Positions 32,915-43,832 of a stretch of 64,000 bases of DNA are shown here, piece by piece. The stretch comes from Acidithiobacillus ferrianus (GTDB taxonomy: Bacteria > Pseudomonadota > Gammaproteobacteria > Acidithiobacillales > Acidithiobacillaceae). The translations under genes and the position numbers were made by a program. The stretch spans positions 158,907-222,906 of the forward strand of contig NZ_WNJL01000023.1 in the NCBI RefSeq assembly GCF_010378095.1, written 5' to 3'. Within the stretch, counting starts at the first letter, position 1, and each line of letters begins with the position of its first letter. Under the pieces are notes generated by a model. That model was not told where the DNA came from and did not search any database. It worked only from the letters and a program-made list of their open reading frames with translations.

Positions 32915-35278
32915 ATGCGTAGTACCGTGAATTTACGTCCAGTCATTGTCGCGCTCATGACATCGGGGATGCTGCTGCCGAGCGCGCCGGCCTTGGCCGG
33001 TGGTGTTACCGCCAGTACCGCAAGTGCCCAAAATAGCGCAATCGACCTTGGTCAGGTCAGCGCCGCGGCGCAAGGAGCCTCTTACCTCGGGAGTCAGGAG
33101 GCACAGTCCCTGAGCCAGAAGAGCCGCTTTAACTCCGGACAGTCGGTGAAAGTGCTGGGGAAGCATGAATTAGCGGCGGCTGGTCCGGTAGGGGGTAGCG
33201 CGCAAGCGTTGGCCTACGCGCCGGGCGTCAGCGTGTCCAGTTATGGATATACCGGCGCCACCAAAAACTCCATCAGCGTGAATGGCATCAAGCAGGGTTG
33301 GGGTGGTTTCTCCGGCGGTCAGATCGATGATGGCAGTTTGTCCGTCACCTTTGATGGTGTGCCCATGGTGAATCCGTCCACGGGTCTCTGGGAAAGTCCG
33401 CAAGTGCCTCAGAATGGAATTTTGCAGGGCATAGGTATTACCTATGGTCCGGGCAATCCATTGGACCGCTGGTACAACAATATAGGTGGTCAGATTGATT
33501 TCGTGCCATTGCAACCCACTCAAACGGCGGGTGCCTCCGTCAAGATGAGCTACGGCAGTTACAATGCCAAGAACATAGTTTTTAATATGCGCACCGGGAG
33601 CATAGATGGATGGTCCACCATCCTGGCGGGTGGTGCCGGCTCCGGCAACAGCTACCGGAAAAATTCGAATGGTTTTGCCAACCCCAGTTATAATTACGCC
33701 TGGTTCATGAAAACCAGAAAAACCTTCGGCAACGGTGACGTTTCGCTCGGTGCTTACCTGGCGAAGGGTTCCGGTTACCGCCCCGTGGCGATCCCGGTTG
33801 ACCCTATTGCCGGCGTGACCATGAATGGTACGGCGAACGCACCGCTGTATAGCCAGACGACCTCGGGATATTACGCCTCACTGCCGGAAAATGTCTGGTT
33901 CAAGCAGGACAGCAACAGCACTTGGTTGATTTACAGCAAATTGAATGTCGCCCTGGACAGCATGGTGGGTCTGCATAACATGGTCTGGTATCGTTATGGT
34001 CATCGCCTGCACTTCCACTACAACAACTATGGGCTGTCTAATCCTGGTAATCTATATGAATACAATAATCCCTATGACAAGGTATATGGCGACAAGCTCT
34101 GGTTTTCAGTGGCGTTGCCCTATAACGATGTGAACGTGGGCGGATTCTTTCTGAATAGTCATTACAACTCGCGGAATGCATTCTATAATACCAATCCGCC
34201 GTATAATGGCTCATTATCCGTGCCCAATGCACACTATCGGAGCGATTATTTTGATCAGACGGACGTTGCTGCGTTCATTCAGGATAAAATCAGTCCGATG
34301 AAAAACCTGCAGATCACGCCCGGTGTGCGCTTCATCAACTACCAGACCAGTTATACACCGGCCGGACAGTCGGATTTCGTTGCCGCCTATGCCCTGTATC
34401 CGCAGCATGATCAAGGTCAGCTCCCGGCCGCCAGCAACAGCTTCACCACGGTGGAGCCCTCGGTGGATTTCAACTGGCAACCCATGAAATGGCTCGCGGT
34501 ATTTGCCAGCTATGCGCAGGCCTATAAAGAGCCGCAGGTGGGTGGTGGTGGCGGTTTGTACCAAAGCACAGCGCCCATCTATAATCTGGAGAAAAGCGCG
34601 GATTACAATGCGGGTGTAAAGGTGCATTTCAGGAATGCCGCCTATCTGCATCATTTCCTGCTGTCGGCGAGTTTTTACCACCTGCACTACACCAACCAGT
34701 ATATCCCGCTTTATGATGCCAATGGGAATTATCTGGGTGATGCCAATGGTGATTCCATTTATCAAGGTGTGAATATGGCGGTAGAGGATGATCCCTTTTA
34801 TGACCTGCATGTCTTTGCGAATGTCAATTTCGAAAAGGCGACCTTCGCACACTACATGACCGGCGGAACCAGTTACGATGGGTTGCCGGTGTCCAATGTG
34901 CCGAGCAGCACCTTTAATATCGGCACGGCGTACAGCTATTATCTTTCAGGGGTTTTGCTGGAGCCGCGGATCTGGTATCAGTACACGGGCGCGCAAAATA
35001 TGTTTAACAACAATACGGGTGCCCCCAGTCGGCGGAAAATGCCGGGCTATGGTACGGTGAATCTGGGTTTCGACAGCACCATCCCGACTCACGGCGGTCT
35101 TCCGGGATTGAAGGATGTTCAACTGAGCCTGGATATCCTGAATCTCGCGAACAACCACTACAATGAGTTCCAGTATATTACCTCTGGAGGGCTTCTGGGT
35201 GGTAACTCGGCAGGACAAGTTCTGGCCTTGCCCGGTGCTCCGTTGACGGTATACGGAAGTATCGCGGTAAAGTTCTAA
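32915..35278 (+). CDS. TonB-dependent outer membrane receptor
   Basis: 787 residues. Signal peptide 1-28 (LMTSGMLLPSAPALAGG). A plug domain follows (ALAYAPGVSVSSYGYTG; SLSVTFDGVPMVNPSTG; NNIGGQIDFVPLQPT), then a long Tyr/Asn/Gly-rich beta-barrel (WLAVFASYAQAYKEPQVGGG; NIGTAYSYYLSGV), ending with the usual C-terminal Phe (VYGSIAVKF). No clear TonB box was identified. It likely imports a siderophore, metal complex or organic ligand; the substrate is unknown. The start has AAGGGAG ahead. A strong terminator-like hairpin follows at 35301-35341. Confidence 0.85.
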   Translation: MRSTVNLRPVIVALMTSGMLLPSAPALAGGVTASTASAQNSAIDLGQVSAAAQGASYLGSQEAQSLSQKSRFNSGQSVKVLGKHELAAAGPVGGSAQALAYAPGVSVSSYGYTGATKNSISVNGIKQGWGGFSGGQIDDGSLSVTFDGVPMVNPSTGLWESPQVPQNGILQGIGITYGPGNPLDRWYNNIGGQIDFVPLQPTQTAGASVKMSYGSYNAKNIVFNMRTGSIDGWSTILAGGAGSGNSYRKNSNGFANPSYNYAWFMKTRKTFGNGDVSLGAYLAKGSGYRPVAIPVDPIAGVTMNGTANAPLYSQTTSGYYASLPENVWFKQDSNSTWLIYSKLNVALDSMVGLHNMVWYRYGHRLHFHYNNYGLSNPGNLYEYNNPYDKVYGDKLWFSVALPYNDVNVGGFFLNSHYNSRNAFYNTNPPYNGSLSVPNAHYRSDYFDQTDVAAFIQDKISPMKNLQITPGVRFINYQTSYTPAGQSDFVAAYALYPQHDQGQLPAASNSFTTVEPSVDFNWQPMKWLAVFASYAQAYKEPQVGGGGGLYQSTAPIYNLEKSADYNAGVKVHFRNAAYLHHFLLSASFYHLHYTNQYIPLYDANGNYLGDANGDSIYQGVNMAVEDDPFYDLHVFANVNFEKATFAHYMTGGTSYDGLPVSNVPSSTFNIGTAYSYYLSGVLLEPRIWYQYTGAQNMFNNNTGAPSRRKMPGYGTVNLGFDSTIPTHGGLPGLKDVQLSLDILNLANNHYNEFQYITSGGLLGGNSAGQVLALPGAPLTVYGSIAVKF

Positions 35279-35300
35279 CTATCCATCTCCCTCTATTCTC

Positions 35301-35341
35301 GGCGGACAACACGCAATCGCTGGTGCTGCGTGTTGTCCGCC
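35301..35341 (+). terminator. Strong terminator-like hairpin
   Basis: GGCGGACAACACGCA at 35301-35315 pairs perfectly with TGCGTGTTGTCCGCC at 35327-35341 around an 11-base loop, 23 bases after the receptor stop. There is only a weak T-rich tail (GTTCTGGTT), so termination efficiency is uncertain. It separates the receptor gene from parE. Confidence 0.7.
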
Positions 35342-35432
35342 GTTCTGGTTGCGCCACTGAGGAGGCCCGGGGACTGCCAATTCGGTCGATTCGGTTTTAT
35401 GATGGGAGGAACGAGCAGAAAAGGACTTGCAT

Positions 35433-37403
35433 TTGAGCTACAGCGCCAAACAGTTTACGGTCCTCAAAGGATTGGAGCCGGTCAAATTGCGGCCGGGGAT
35501 GTATACGCGCACGACTTGCCCGACCCACATCATCCAGGAAGTGATCGACAATGCCGCCGACGAGGCCTTGGCCGGGCACGCCACCCGTATCGAGGTGACG
35601 GTCTGCGGCGATGGTTCGGTGATCGTCGAGGACAACGGCCGGGGCATTCCGGTGGGGCTCCCGCCTGGCGAATCCCGGCCGGCCGCGGAATTGGCCTTCA
35701 CGACCCTGCACGCGGGCGGCAAGTTTGACAAGACGGATGGTGAGTCGGCGTACCGCTTTTCGGGTGGCCTGCACGGGGTGGGTGTGGCGGTGACCAATGC
35801 CTTGTCGCGGCGGGTGGAAGTCGAGATCAAAACCCGTGATCCCCAGGGACCGGGGAATGGCCGTTATCGCCTGGTTTTCGTCAATGGCGACCTCAGCGAA
35901 GCGCTGACGCGACTGGAAGGTTGCGGTCCGCGCGCCCATGGCACGCGGGTTCAAGTATGGCCGGATGCGCAGTACTTTGATACCGCGAAGGTCAACGTGC
36001 GGGAACTCACCCACCTGTTGCGCGCCAAGGCTATTCTGCTCCCCGGTTTGCAGGTGACCCTCATGCTCCCGGAACAGGAACCCGTTCTTTGGAAATATAG
36101 TGAAGGACTGACGGAGTATCTCGCGGAAATCGTGGGTGATCTCGAATTGGCCACGCCGATTTTTGCCGGGGCTTTCTACCAGGACGGGGAAGGCAACGGT
36201 TTCGCCAAAGGAGAAGGCGCGGCCTGGGCCATGTGTTGGGGCGGTGGCGCCGCTCCCATTTCGGAAAGCTACGTCAATTTGATTCCGACGTTGGATGGAG
36301 GCACCCACGAATCGGGTTTCCGGGCCGGGGTTTTTGAGGCGGTGCGCAGTTTCATGGAGCATCACAGTCTGGTCCCCGCCAAGCTCAAACTGGTGCAGGA
36401 CGACGTCACCGGGAAGACGGCGTCGGTGCTCTCCACCCGTATCCTCGATCCGCAGTTTCAGGGGCAGACCAAAGAGAAGCTCACCAGCCGCGATGCCCAT
36501 AAGCTGGTGGCCCAGACCGTGCGTGATCCGTTGGAACTCTGGCTCAATCACCACCCGGATGTCGGCAAGGCGATCGCGGATTTGGCGATCCAGAATGCCC
36601 AGGCGCGGACCCGCGCCGCACAGAAGATTGCGCGTAGGAAGGGTTCCGGTCTGGCGACGTTGCCCGGCAAGCTGACGGACTGCGAAAGTGAGGACGTCCA
36701 GCGGAATGAGTTATTTCTGGTGGAAGGGGACTCCGCCGGTGGCTCGGCCAAGGCGGCGCGTGACAAGGAGTTTCAGGCATTGCTCCCGTTGCGGGGCAAG
36801 GTGCTGAACACCTGGGAAGTGGATGCCGACCTGATCTTCAAAAATCAGGAGGTTCACAATATGGCGGTGGCCTTGGGCATCGAGGCGCACGATTTTCAGG
36901 CGAACCCGGATCTGGCGCTCGCTGGCTTGCGCTACGGCAAAATCATGATTCTCTCCGATGCCGACGTGGACGGTAGCCATATACAGGTGCTGATCCTGAC
37001 GCTCTTCTTGCGGCACTTCCCGGCGTTGTTACAACGGGGTCACGTCTTCGTGGTCAAACCGCCACTATACCGGGTCGATGCCACTTGGCGTGGCAAGGCC
37101 CGCAAAATCTACTGCGAGGCCGAGGCGGAGCGGGATGCGGCGATAGATCGTTTACGCACCGAAGGGGTCAAGGAAAGCGCCATCTCGGTACAGCGTTTCA
37201 AAGGATTGGGCGAGATGAACCCGGATCAGCTCTGGGAAACCGCCATGTGCCCGGATACACGCGTCCTCGTTCCGCTATCCATGACGGCTGCCGATCAGGC
37301 CGCCCTGCACGCTCGTTTCAGTCTGCTGATGGCCAAACAATCTTCCGGCGGGCGCCGCGAATGGATGGAACGGGATGGCTGGACAGCGGAGATCGACATT
37401 TAG
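35433..37403 (+). CDS. parE: DNA topoisomerase IV subunit B
   Basis: 656 residues. GHKL ATPase: [67 protein letters not shown] and [11 protein letters not shown]. The phrase [21 protein letters not shown] is ParE-like and not GyrB-like, as is the short C-terminus. A TTG start at 35433 is chosen because AAAGGA is seven bases upstream and the sequence then reads [16 protein letters not shown]; a TTG at 35427 is also open. Followed after 17 bases by parC, forming the usual parE-parC pair. Confidence 0.9.
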   Translation: MSYSAKQFTVLKGLEPVKLRPGMYTRTTCPTHIIQEVIDNAADEALAGHATRIEVTVCGDGSVIVEDNGRGIPVGLPPGESRPAAELAFTTLHAGGKFDKTDGESAYRFSGGLHGVGVAVTNALSRRVEVEIKTRDPQGPGNGRYRLVFVNGDLSEALTRLEGCGPRAHGTRVQVWPDAQYFDTAKVNVRELTHLLRAKAILLPGLQVTLMLPEQEPVLWKYSEGLTEYLAEIVGDLELATPIFAGAFYQDGEGNGFAKGEGAAWAMCWGGGAAPISESYVNLIPTLDGGTHESGFRAGVFEAVRSFMEHHSLVPAKLKLVQDDVTGKTASVLSTRILDPQFQGQTKEKLTSRDAHKLVAQTVRDPLELWLNHHPDVGKAIADLAIQNAQARTRAAQKIARRKGSGLATLPGKLTDCESEDVQRNELFLVEGDSAGGSAKAARDKEFQALLPLRGKVLNTWEVDADLIFKNQEVHNMAVALGIEAHDFQANPDLALAGLRYGKIMILSDADVDGSHIQVLILTLFLRHFPALLQRGHVFVVKPPLYRVDATWRGKARKIYCEAEAERDAAIDRLRTEGVKESAISVQRFKGLGEMNPDQLWETAMCPDTRVLVPLSMTAADQAALHARFSLLMAKQSSGGRREWMERDGWTAEIDI

Positions 37404-37420
37404 CGCGAGGAGTTTCGAAC

Positions 37421-39805
37421 ATGACGAACACCCGTGATCTTTTTGATCTCACCGATGGCGGGGATCTCCTGGAGGGGGCGGTCGCGGCTAGTCCCTCTCC
37501 GCCGGAAGAATCCACGGCCGCTCGGGAAGGTGATGTATCCCTACCGCCTCCGCCGCCCGGAGCTGCGGGACCGGACCTCCCCCAAGCTTCGGAGCCACCC
37601 CTCGCGGAATACGCCGCGCGTGCCTACCTGGCCTACGCCATGAGTGTGGTGACCGGCCGGGCCATCCCCGCGCTGGCTGACGGCCAGAAGCCGGTACAGC
37701 GGCGAATTCTCTACGCCATGCGTGACATGGGCTTGCAGCGTTCTCCCAAACATGTAAAGTCGGCGCGCGTGGTGGGCGAGGTCATCGGCAAATGGCATCC
37801 GCATGGGGACACCTCAGTGTATGACGCCATGGTGCGCATGGCCCAGCGCTTTACCCTGCGTTACCCCGTGGTGGATGGGCAGGGCAATTTCGGCTCCCTG
37901 GATGGCGACTCGGCCGCGGCCATGCGTTACACCGAGGCGAATCTGACGCCCATCTCCGAGCTTCTGTTGGCGGAAATGGACGAGGGTACGGTCGATTTCC
38001 GCGGCAACTATGACGGTACCCTGGAAGAGCCGGTCACCTTGCCCGCCCGCCTGCCTTTCCTGCTCATGAACGGCGCTTCCGGCATTGCGGTCGGCATGGC
38101 TACGGAAATTCCACCCCACAACTTGCGGGAGCTGGCGCAGGTCTGCGCGGCGCTGGTGCGACGCCCGGACATGGCCGATGACGAGATTCTGCACCAGATC
38201 CCCGGTCCCGACTTCCCCGGCGGTGGCCAGATCATTTCAACACCCGAGCAAATCCGCGAGGCCTATCAGTCGGGACGCGGCAGCATCCGGGTGCGCGCGC
38301 GCTGGGTGGTCGAAAAATTGGCGCGCGGAGAGTGGCGGATCGTCGTGCAGGAACTGCCGCCGGGGGTATCCACCGCGCAAATCCTCTCGGAAATAGAAAC
38401 CCTTTCCAACCCGCAACCCAGGGGGGAGGGTAAGAAAAAGGCGCTCACTCCGGAGCAGCAGGCGACCAAAACCGCCATGCTGTCCCAGATCGATATGGTG
38501 CGGGATGAGTCGGGCAAAGCCCACGCCGTGCGTATCGTCATCGAGCCGCGCTCGCGCAACCAAGACGCGCACAGTCTGATGACTTATCTGCTGGCCCGTA
38601 CTTCGTTGGAGTCCAACCAGTCGATAAACCTCACCGTGTTGGATGTGGAGGGCAGGGCACCATGCCTGCCGCTTACCCGGATATTGCGGCAGTGGGTGAG
38701 CTACCGGGTGACGACCGTGCGCCGGCGTAGCCGGTTTCGCCTCGACAAGGCGCTGGCCCGCATCCACATTCTCGAAGGCCGCTTGCGGGTGCTCCTGGAT
38801 ATCGATGCGGTGATCCGCGTGATTCGCGCATCCGACGATCCCAAGGCCGACCTCAGAACCCATTTCGATCTCAGTGAGATTCAAGCGGAAGACATCCTGG
38901 AGATTCGCCTGCGGCAACTGGCGCGGCTGGCGGGCATCGAATTGCAAAAGGAGTTGGCCGATCAGCGGGAAGCCGCCGATGCCTTCACCCTGCTCCTGCA
39001 GGATGAAACCCGCCTGCGGGCCCTGATTGCCGAAGAAATCACCGCCGATGCGAGAAAGTTCGGGGATGACCGTCGCACCCTTCTGGAAGCCGATACCGCG
39101 ACTACCAGCAAATCCATCCAGACCATTGCCGCCGCCGTCACGGACGAACCCGTCACGGTGATCGTCTCGCAAAAAGGCTGGCTGCGCACCCGCTCCGGCC
39201 ATGGCCTGGATACGACGGTCTTGGGTTTCAAGGAAGGCGATGCCCTGCTCCGAACCTTTGAGGTGCGATCCACGGACACGCTGGCCTTGCTGGACCACTC
39301 CGGACGTGCCTACTCCATTCCCGTGGCGCAAATACCCGGTGGGCGTGGTGACGGCATTCCCGCGTCGAGTCAGGTGGATTTTCAGGCAGGGGGTTTTTTG
39401 GTGTCCGTGGCCTGCGGCGCCGGTGACAGTCTGTGGCTGGTGGCGGGAACGGGAGGGTATGGTTTTCTGACATCCCTGGAAAACATCACCAGCAGGAACC
39501 GGGCGGGCAAGGCATTTCTGACATTGAGCGCGGAGGAACGCCCGCTGCCTTTGGTGTCAGTGACGGATACCCATGCAGAATTGTTTTGTCTGTCCTCGGA
39601 CGGACATGGACTGGTGTTTCCGGCGGCGGAAGTCAAAAATCTGCCGAAGGGCAGGGGTATCAAGCTGATCGCGCTGGCGGGTTCGGCCACCTTGCAGTTC
39701 CTGTCATTGCTCCAGGAAGGACAGCCTTTGCCGCGCGGATTGCGCAAGAATCGTCTGGAATCCTGCCGCGGCCACCGTGGCGCGCGCGGTAGGGCCGTGC
39801 GTTGA
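37421..39805 (+). CDS. parC: DNA topoisomerase IV subunit A
   Basis: 794 residues. After a Pro-rich, poorly conserved N-terminal extension of about 60 residues comes the winged-helix/tower core: [40 protein letters not shown], and [12 protein letters not shown] with the active-site Tyr. The quinolone-determining positions carry Thr and Asp ([10 protein letters not shown]) where E. coli ParC has Ser80 and Glu84. The C-terminal beta-pinwheel is present ([34 protein letters not shown]) and the end is Arg-rich. The start at 37421 has GCGAGGAG upstream; a longer open frame overlaps parE and is a shadow. Confidence 0.9.
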   Translation: MTNTRDLFDLTDGGDLLEGAVAASPSPPEESTAAREGDVSLPPPPPGAAGPDLPQASEPPLAEYAARAYLAYAMSVVTGRAIPALADGQKPVQRRILYAMRDMGLQRSPKHVKSARVVGEVIGKWHPHGDTSVYDAMVRMAQRFTLRYPVVDGQGNFGSLDGDSAAAMRYTEANLTPISELLLAEMDEGTVDFRGNYDGTLEEPVTLPARLPFLLMNGASGIAVGMATEIPPHNLRELAQVCAALVRRPDMADDEILHQIPGPDFPGGGQIISTPEQIREAYQSGRGSIRVRARWVVEKLARGEWRIVVQELPPGVSTAQILSEIETLSNPQPRGEGKKKALTPEQQATKTAMLSQIDMVRDESGKAHAVRIVIEPRSRNQDAHSLMTYLLARTSLESNQSINLTVLDVEGRAPCLPLTRILRQWVSYRVTTVRRRSRFRLDKALARIHILEGRLRVLLDIDAVIRVIRASDDPKADLRTHFDLSEIQAEDILEIRLRQLARLAGIELQKELADQREAADAFTLLLQDETRLRALIAEEITADARKFGDDRRTLLEADTATTSKSIQTIAAAVTDEPVTVIVSQKGWLRTRSGHGLDTTVLGFKEGDALLRTFEVRSTDTLALLDHSGRAYSIPVAQIPGGRGDGIPASSQVDFQAGGFLVSVACGAGDSLWLVAGTGGYGFLTSLENITSRNRAGKAFLTLSAEERPLPLVSVTDTHAELFCLSSDGHGLVFPAAEVKNLPKGRGIKLIALAGSATLQFLSLLQEGQPLPRGLRKNRLESCRGHRGARGRAVR

Positions 39806-39897
39806 GGAATGTATTTTGCCGAACCACCGCTGCGGGTGGCATTTTATGTTCCCGACGGAATCCATCGCGATTCCGCGGGTTCCACGAGGGTGCGTAA

Positions 39898-41145
39898 ATG
39901 CCACAGGGTACGGCGATGGTGTTGGGCGCAGGCATCGTGGGCGTATCCATCGCGCTCCAACTCCAAAGGCGGGGTTTTTCGACGGCGCTGGTGGATCTTC
40001 AGCTTCCTGGAAGCGGCACGTCCCTCGGTAATGCCGGGCTCATTCAGCGGGAAGCCGTGTTACCGCACCCTTTTCCCCGATCCCTGCCGGAACTGCTGCA
40101 TTATGCCCGCAATCAGTCGACGGAGATGTATTACCACCCCAGCGCCCTTCCAGCACTGGCGATTCCCTTTCTGCGCTACCGATATTACTCCCAAAAGGAC
40201 CGCTACCGCGTGATCGCCCAGCACTACGGCGCCTTGCTACGTCCTTGCGTGGAGGACCATACGACCCTGGCCATGGCCGCTGATGCGATGGATCTGCTGC
40301 GCCCGGGCGGCTGGTTGCAGGTGCATCGGCGGTCTGATTCCCTGGCCCGTGCCCTGGCGGAAGCGGTGTATAAGGCGGAGGCCTTTGGCGTGACCCATAC
40401 CGTCTTGGATGCCGCGGAGTTGATGCGGCGCGAACCGTCCCTGGCGGGGCCGCTGGCCGGCGCGATCCATTGGACGCAGCCCTGGGCGGTGTCCGACCCG
40501 TATGCCCTGACTCAGGCCTATCTGGGTCTGTTTCTGAAACTCGGCGGCGTCTATCAGACGGGAGACGCCCGATCGCTCCGCCGAACCGGATCAGGTTGGC
40601 AAGTATCCAGTGCCGCCGGTCCTGTCGAGGCGGCGCAGGCGGTCGTTGCGATGGGGGCCTGGTCGATGGATGTGACCCGTACTTTGGGTTATACCCCCCC
40701 GCTTTTTGGCAAGCGGGGTTACCACCAACACTATGCGCCGCCCGTTGAGGCGGCCCTGACCAGCCCTGTGCTGGATGCCGAAGCGGGATATGTGCTGGCA
40801 CCGATGCGCCGAGGCATACGGCTTACCACTGGCGCAGAGTTCGCGCGCCGGGATGCACCACCTTGTACGATTCCCCTGGAACGCGCCGAACGACAGGCCC
40901 GGCGCCTGTTGCCGGGCCTGGGTGCGCGTCTGGACCCCCAGCCCTGGATGGGGGTGCGCCCTTGCGTGGCGGACATGCTGCCCATCATTGGTCGAGCCCC
41001 TGGTCAGCCTGGTCTGTGGTATGCCTTTGGACATTGCCATCAGGGCTTGACGATGGGGCCGACTACCGGACGCTTGCTGACGGAGATGATGGCGGGAGAA
41101 ACACCGTTCATCGACCCCACCCCGTACCGCCCCGAACGGTTCTGA
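39898..41145 (+). CDS. FAD-dependent amino acid dehydrogenase (DadA-like)
   Basis: 415 residues of the DAO/DadA flavoprotein fold. The Rossmann dinucleotide motif is near the N-terminus (MVLGAGIVGVSIALQLQRRG), followed by GTSLGNAGLIQ, a substrate domain (GKRGYHQHYAPP) and the C-terminal FAD contact (GVRPCVADMLPIIGRAP..GHCHQGLTMGPTTGRL). It probably oxidises a D-amino acid or similar amine and passes electrons to the respiratory chain. The substrate is not determinable. It starts 92 bases after parC. No signal peptide. Confidence 0.8.
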   Translation: MPQGTAMVLGAGIVGVSIALQLQRRGFSTALVDLQLPGSGTSLGNAGLIQREAVLPHPFPRSLPELLHYARNQSTEMYYHPSALPALAIPFLRYRYYSQKDRYRVIAQHYGALLRPCVEDHTTLAMAADAMDLLRPGGWLQVHRRSDSLARALAEAVYKAEAFGVTHTVLDAAELMRREPSLAGPLAGAIHWTQPWAVSDPYALTQAYLGLFLKLGGVYQTGDARSLRRTGSGWQVSSAAGPVEAAQAVVAMGAWSMDVTRTLGYTPPLFGKRGYHQHYAPPVEAALTSPVLDAEAGYVLAPMRRGIRLTTGAEFARRDAPPCTIPLERAERQARRLLPGLGARLDPQPWMGVRPCVADMLPIIGRAPGQPGLWYAFGHCHQGLTMGPTTGRLLTEMMAGETPFIDPTPYRPERF

Positions 41146-41188
41146 GCGAGGCGCGCCTCTTTCCCTTCATGGCGGGCGCGGGAGGGGG

Positions 41189-41449
41189 CTAGAGTTTTTT
41201 GAGGAGGGTGATCACGCTCAGCAGAATGACGGCACCAATGGTGGCGACGAGGATCGCGCCGATGACCCCGGCACCGATCAGGCTGGCGAGCCCGAAAAAA
41301 GTCAGTACGAAACCGCCGATAAAGGCGCCGGCGATACCGACGATGACGTCGCCAATCAGACCAAAGCCGCGTCCCTTGATCAATATTCCGGCCAGCCAGC
41401 CCGCCACCGCGCCGATAATGAGAAAAATGAGGATGCTCGAGAGCGTCAT
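41189..41449 (-). CDS. GlsB/YeaQ/YmgE-family small membrane protein
   Basis: 86 residues, three membrane helices with Gly/Ala-rich faces (SILIFLIIGAVAGWLAGILIKG; GLIGDVIVGIAGAFIGGFVL; IGAGVIGAILVATIGAVILL), the classic transglycosylase-associated/YeaQ pattern. Members are induced in stress, including acid stress, but their biochemical role is unknown. Single gene, convergent with the DadA-like gene, 43 bases apart. Confidence 0.88.
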   Translation of the reverse strand: MTLSSILIFLIIGAVAGWLAGILIKGRGFGLIGDVIVGIAGAFIGGFVLTFFGLASLIGAGVIGAILVATIGAVILLSVITLLKKL

Positions 41450-42552
41450 GGTGGGGAGATCCTGTCCTGGGGCCGAGCGCCCACCTTAGCAAAGTATGGG
41501 GGCGACCTCCACCCGTGGTTTCCCCGGTGGGGAGGGAGCCGGGGGAGATGCCCCGGGTCCATCTCCGGGTGATGCAGTCCTTTCCAATTCACAAATGAGT
41601 CTGAACAGGCAAGCTGAGTGAGTCTACTCAAGCGACCGGGATCAGGGCTTTGTTAATGGTACGGAACAGTTTATCCCGTGCCGTGTTGAGGCGACGGGCG
41701 GCTTCATTATCGCTGAACTGGTGGGCTTGTGCATCCAGATCGGCGAAGCGGATAGCGGGTCTGAGGAACTGGCTGGCCTCGGGCAGGGACTTGAGCTTGT
41801 CGTAGGGCGTCATCATGGCCTCGTAGCGGTAACGTTTGCGCAGGCGGCCCTTGGCGTCGAGGTATTCCTCCGGGAAGAAGCAGGGTCGGTGGAAGTTTAG
41901 GTAGGGCGAGAGGACGGTGAGGGTGAAGTCGTTGACCCGCTGGGCAAAGCGTCCGGGAATGTGGCTATAGCCCAGGTGTTTGCGTAGCACCGAGCCGTTC
42001 TTGCTCTCGGCTAGGGCATTGTCGTTGGATTGACGAGAGCGCGACTTGGTGAATTCCTCGACGTGGAGTTTGTTGAGCAGTTTGGCGACGCGGTGGTTGA
42101 TGTACTCGGAACCGTTGTCGCTGTGGAAACCGTGGATAGTGAAGGGGAAGGCCTGGATGAGGTGCTCCAGGATAGGGAGGAGGAAGCGCTCGCTGATGCG
42201 TTCGACGGCGCAGACAAACTGGAACTGGGTGACTTCGTCGACGGCGTTGATGAGGTAGAGGCCCTTGATACCGTCCAGGTCGCCCTGGTGCACGGAGTCG
42301 ACGCGCAGCCAGCCGGGGCGGCCGCCGGGACGAGGCTTGCGCCGCTCGCCAATGGCGTTGCGCAGCGGGCGGGTCTTGTCCTGGACGGTGCGCAGGCGCT
42401 GATAGCCGGTGCTCTTGCGCAGATGTAATGGATGCCTCCCCCTACACAGGACCGGCAGCGGGGAGTTTCTTGAGAGAGTCCTCGCTTGAACCGGACGGCA
42501 TCAAGGTGCCAAGGTGGAAATTTATCCACGAGAAGGACAAGGAGGACTCATC

Positions 42553-43581
42553 ATGCAGGTTACAACATATGGATTAGATTTGGCAAAATCAGTCATGCAG
42601 TTGCACTGGGTAAACATGGAGACCGGAGAGATTCATCGCAAACAGTTGAAGCGCCGAGCGCTTCTGGAGTTTTTCGCCAACCGCCAACCGGGTATCGTGG
42701 CGATGGAAGCGTGTGGTAGTGCCCATTATTGGGCTCGGGAATTGCGTAAACTGGGGCATGAGGTTCGCTTGATCGCCGCCCAGTTTGTGCGTCCCTTCGT
42801 GAAGACCAACAAGAACGATGCGGCGGATGCGGCAGCGATCTGGGAAGCCGTACAGCGGCCTGATATGCGCTTCGTGGCCGTCAAGAGCGAGGAACAGCAA
42901 TCCATCCTGTCACTACACCGTATTCGGGAGCAACTGATCAAAATGCGTACGATGCAGGTGAACCAGATCCGGGGGCTACTCTATGAATTTGGTGCCGATC
43001 TTCCGCAAGGTCGCCAGAGGGGACTGAAAGAAGTTCCTGATGCTTTGGCTGATCTGGAAAAATCCATATCGCCCATGCTGCTGGACACCGTTCACCAGCA
43101 ATTAAAGCGCCTTGAAGGGATGGACAAGGATATTGCGGATATCGAAAAGCGTTTGATGCTGTGGAAGAAAGACCAGGTGGCGGTGACTCGATTGATGGCT
43201 ATTCCCGGCGTGGGGCTACTGACGGCCACCGCCATCATCGCCACCGTGGGGGACATGAAATCTTTCCGTTCAGGGCGGGAGTTTGCGGCGTTTCTGGGGT
43301 TGGTTCCCCGCCAGAGTGGGACCGGTGGCAAGGTCCGCCTGCTGGGCATCAGTAAACGGGGAGACGTCTATCTCCGAACATTACTAACTCATGGAGCCAG
43401 GGTCGTGGTGAACTTCCAGATCAAGAACCGGAACCCATGGATTGATAAATTGCTGAGTCGACGGCCCCACAATGTGGCTGTGGTGGCATTGGCCAATAAG
43501 ATGGCCCGCATGATCTGGGCGCTGCTGGCTAAGGGGCGGAGCTACGATCCACAGTACCAAGGGGTCGTGGCGGCTGCCTGA
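42553..43581 (+). CDS. IS1111-group DEDD transposase
   Basis: 342 residues. RuvC-like DEDD part: YGLDLAKSVMQLHWV (Asp), GIVAMEACGSAHYW (Glu), KNDAADAAAIWEA (Asp pair). C-terminal part: LMAIPGVGLLTATAIIATVG, PRQSGTGGKVRLLGISKRGDVYLRTLL with the conserved Ser region. The start at 42553 follows AAGGAGG with seven bases spacing. It acts with an RNA encoded in the 3' flank of the element in this group. Confidence 0.88.
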   Translation: MQVTTYGLDLAKSVMQLHWVNMETGEIHRKQLKRRALLEFFANRQPGIVAMEACGSAHYWARELRKLGHEVRLIAAQFVRPFVKTNKNDAADAAAIWEAVQRPDMRFVAVKSEEQQSILSLHRIREQLIKMRTMQVNQIRGLLYEFGADLPQGRQRGLKEVPDALADLEKSISPMLLDTVHQQLKRLEGMDKDIADIEKRLMLWKKDQVAVTRLMAIPGVGLLTATAIIATVGDMKSFRSGREFAAFLGLVPRQSGTGGKVRLLGISKRGDVYLRTLLTHGARVVVNFQIKNRNPWIDKLLSRRPHNVAVVALANKMARMIWALLAKGRSYDPQYQGVVAAA

Positions 43582-43832
43582 CCCCAAAAGGTGATTATTA
43601 CCGAAGTTCAGCAGAAAGAGTTGCGCAGGTAGACAAGCGATTGATGGCAGAATAGGTCAGACCGGGGAAGGGAGAGCCTGAATGAGCCTGGTCCTTTGAG
43701 GACGCTGCGCAGATAAGGACCCTTCCAGCGGATTTCATCAAGGCCAGCAGGGTAATAACCTGCGCCACAGGCCGGATATAAGGCTGTAACTCGATCTTAG
43801 AAGCCAAAAATCAAAAGTCGACTTGCACAAAC
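43582..43832 (+). ncRNA. Candidate guide (bridge/seek) RNA of the IS1111-type element
   Basis: The 250 bases after the transposase stop have no gene and carry several inverted repeats. TTGCGCAGGT at 43621-43630 is identical to ten bases that span the insertion site in the restored target (plus strand). AACCTGCGC at 43757-43765 is identical to nine bases of its opposite strand. The two segments can also pair with each other (GCGCAGGT with ACCTGCGC). A related TGCGCAG lies at 43706-43712. The position matches the noncoding RNA known for IS1111-group elements; the ends are unknown. Confidence 0.5.

Noticed and set aside
35397..36554. 385-codon antisense open frame within parE
   Set aside because: Overlaps conserved GHKL and TOPRIM coding sequence and extends into the 5' region with no homologous features.
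38237..39331. 364-codon antisense open frame within parC
   Set aside because: Lies wholly within a clearly conserved gene and reads as low-complexity Gly/Gln/His/Arg sequence without a family.
39809..40213. 134-codon frame after parC overlapping the DadA-like gene
   Set aside because: The DadA-like frame shows the Rossmann motif and full family sequence; the other frame is a shadow. The first 30 codons are open but lack support.
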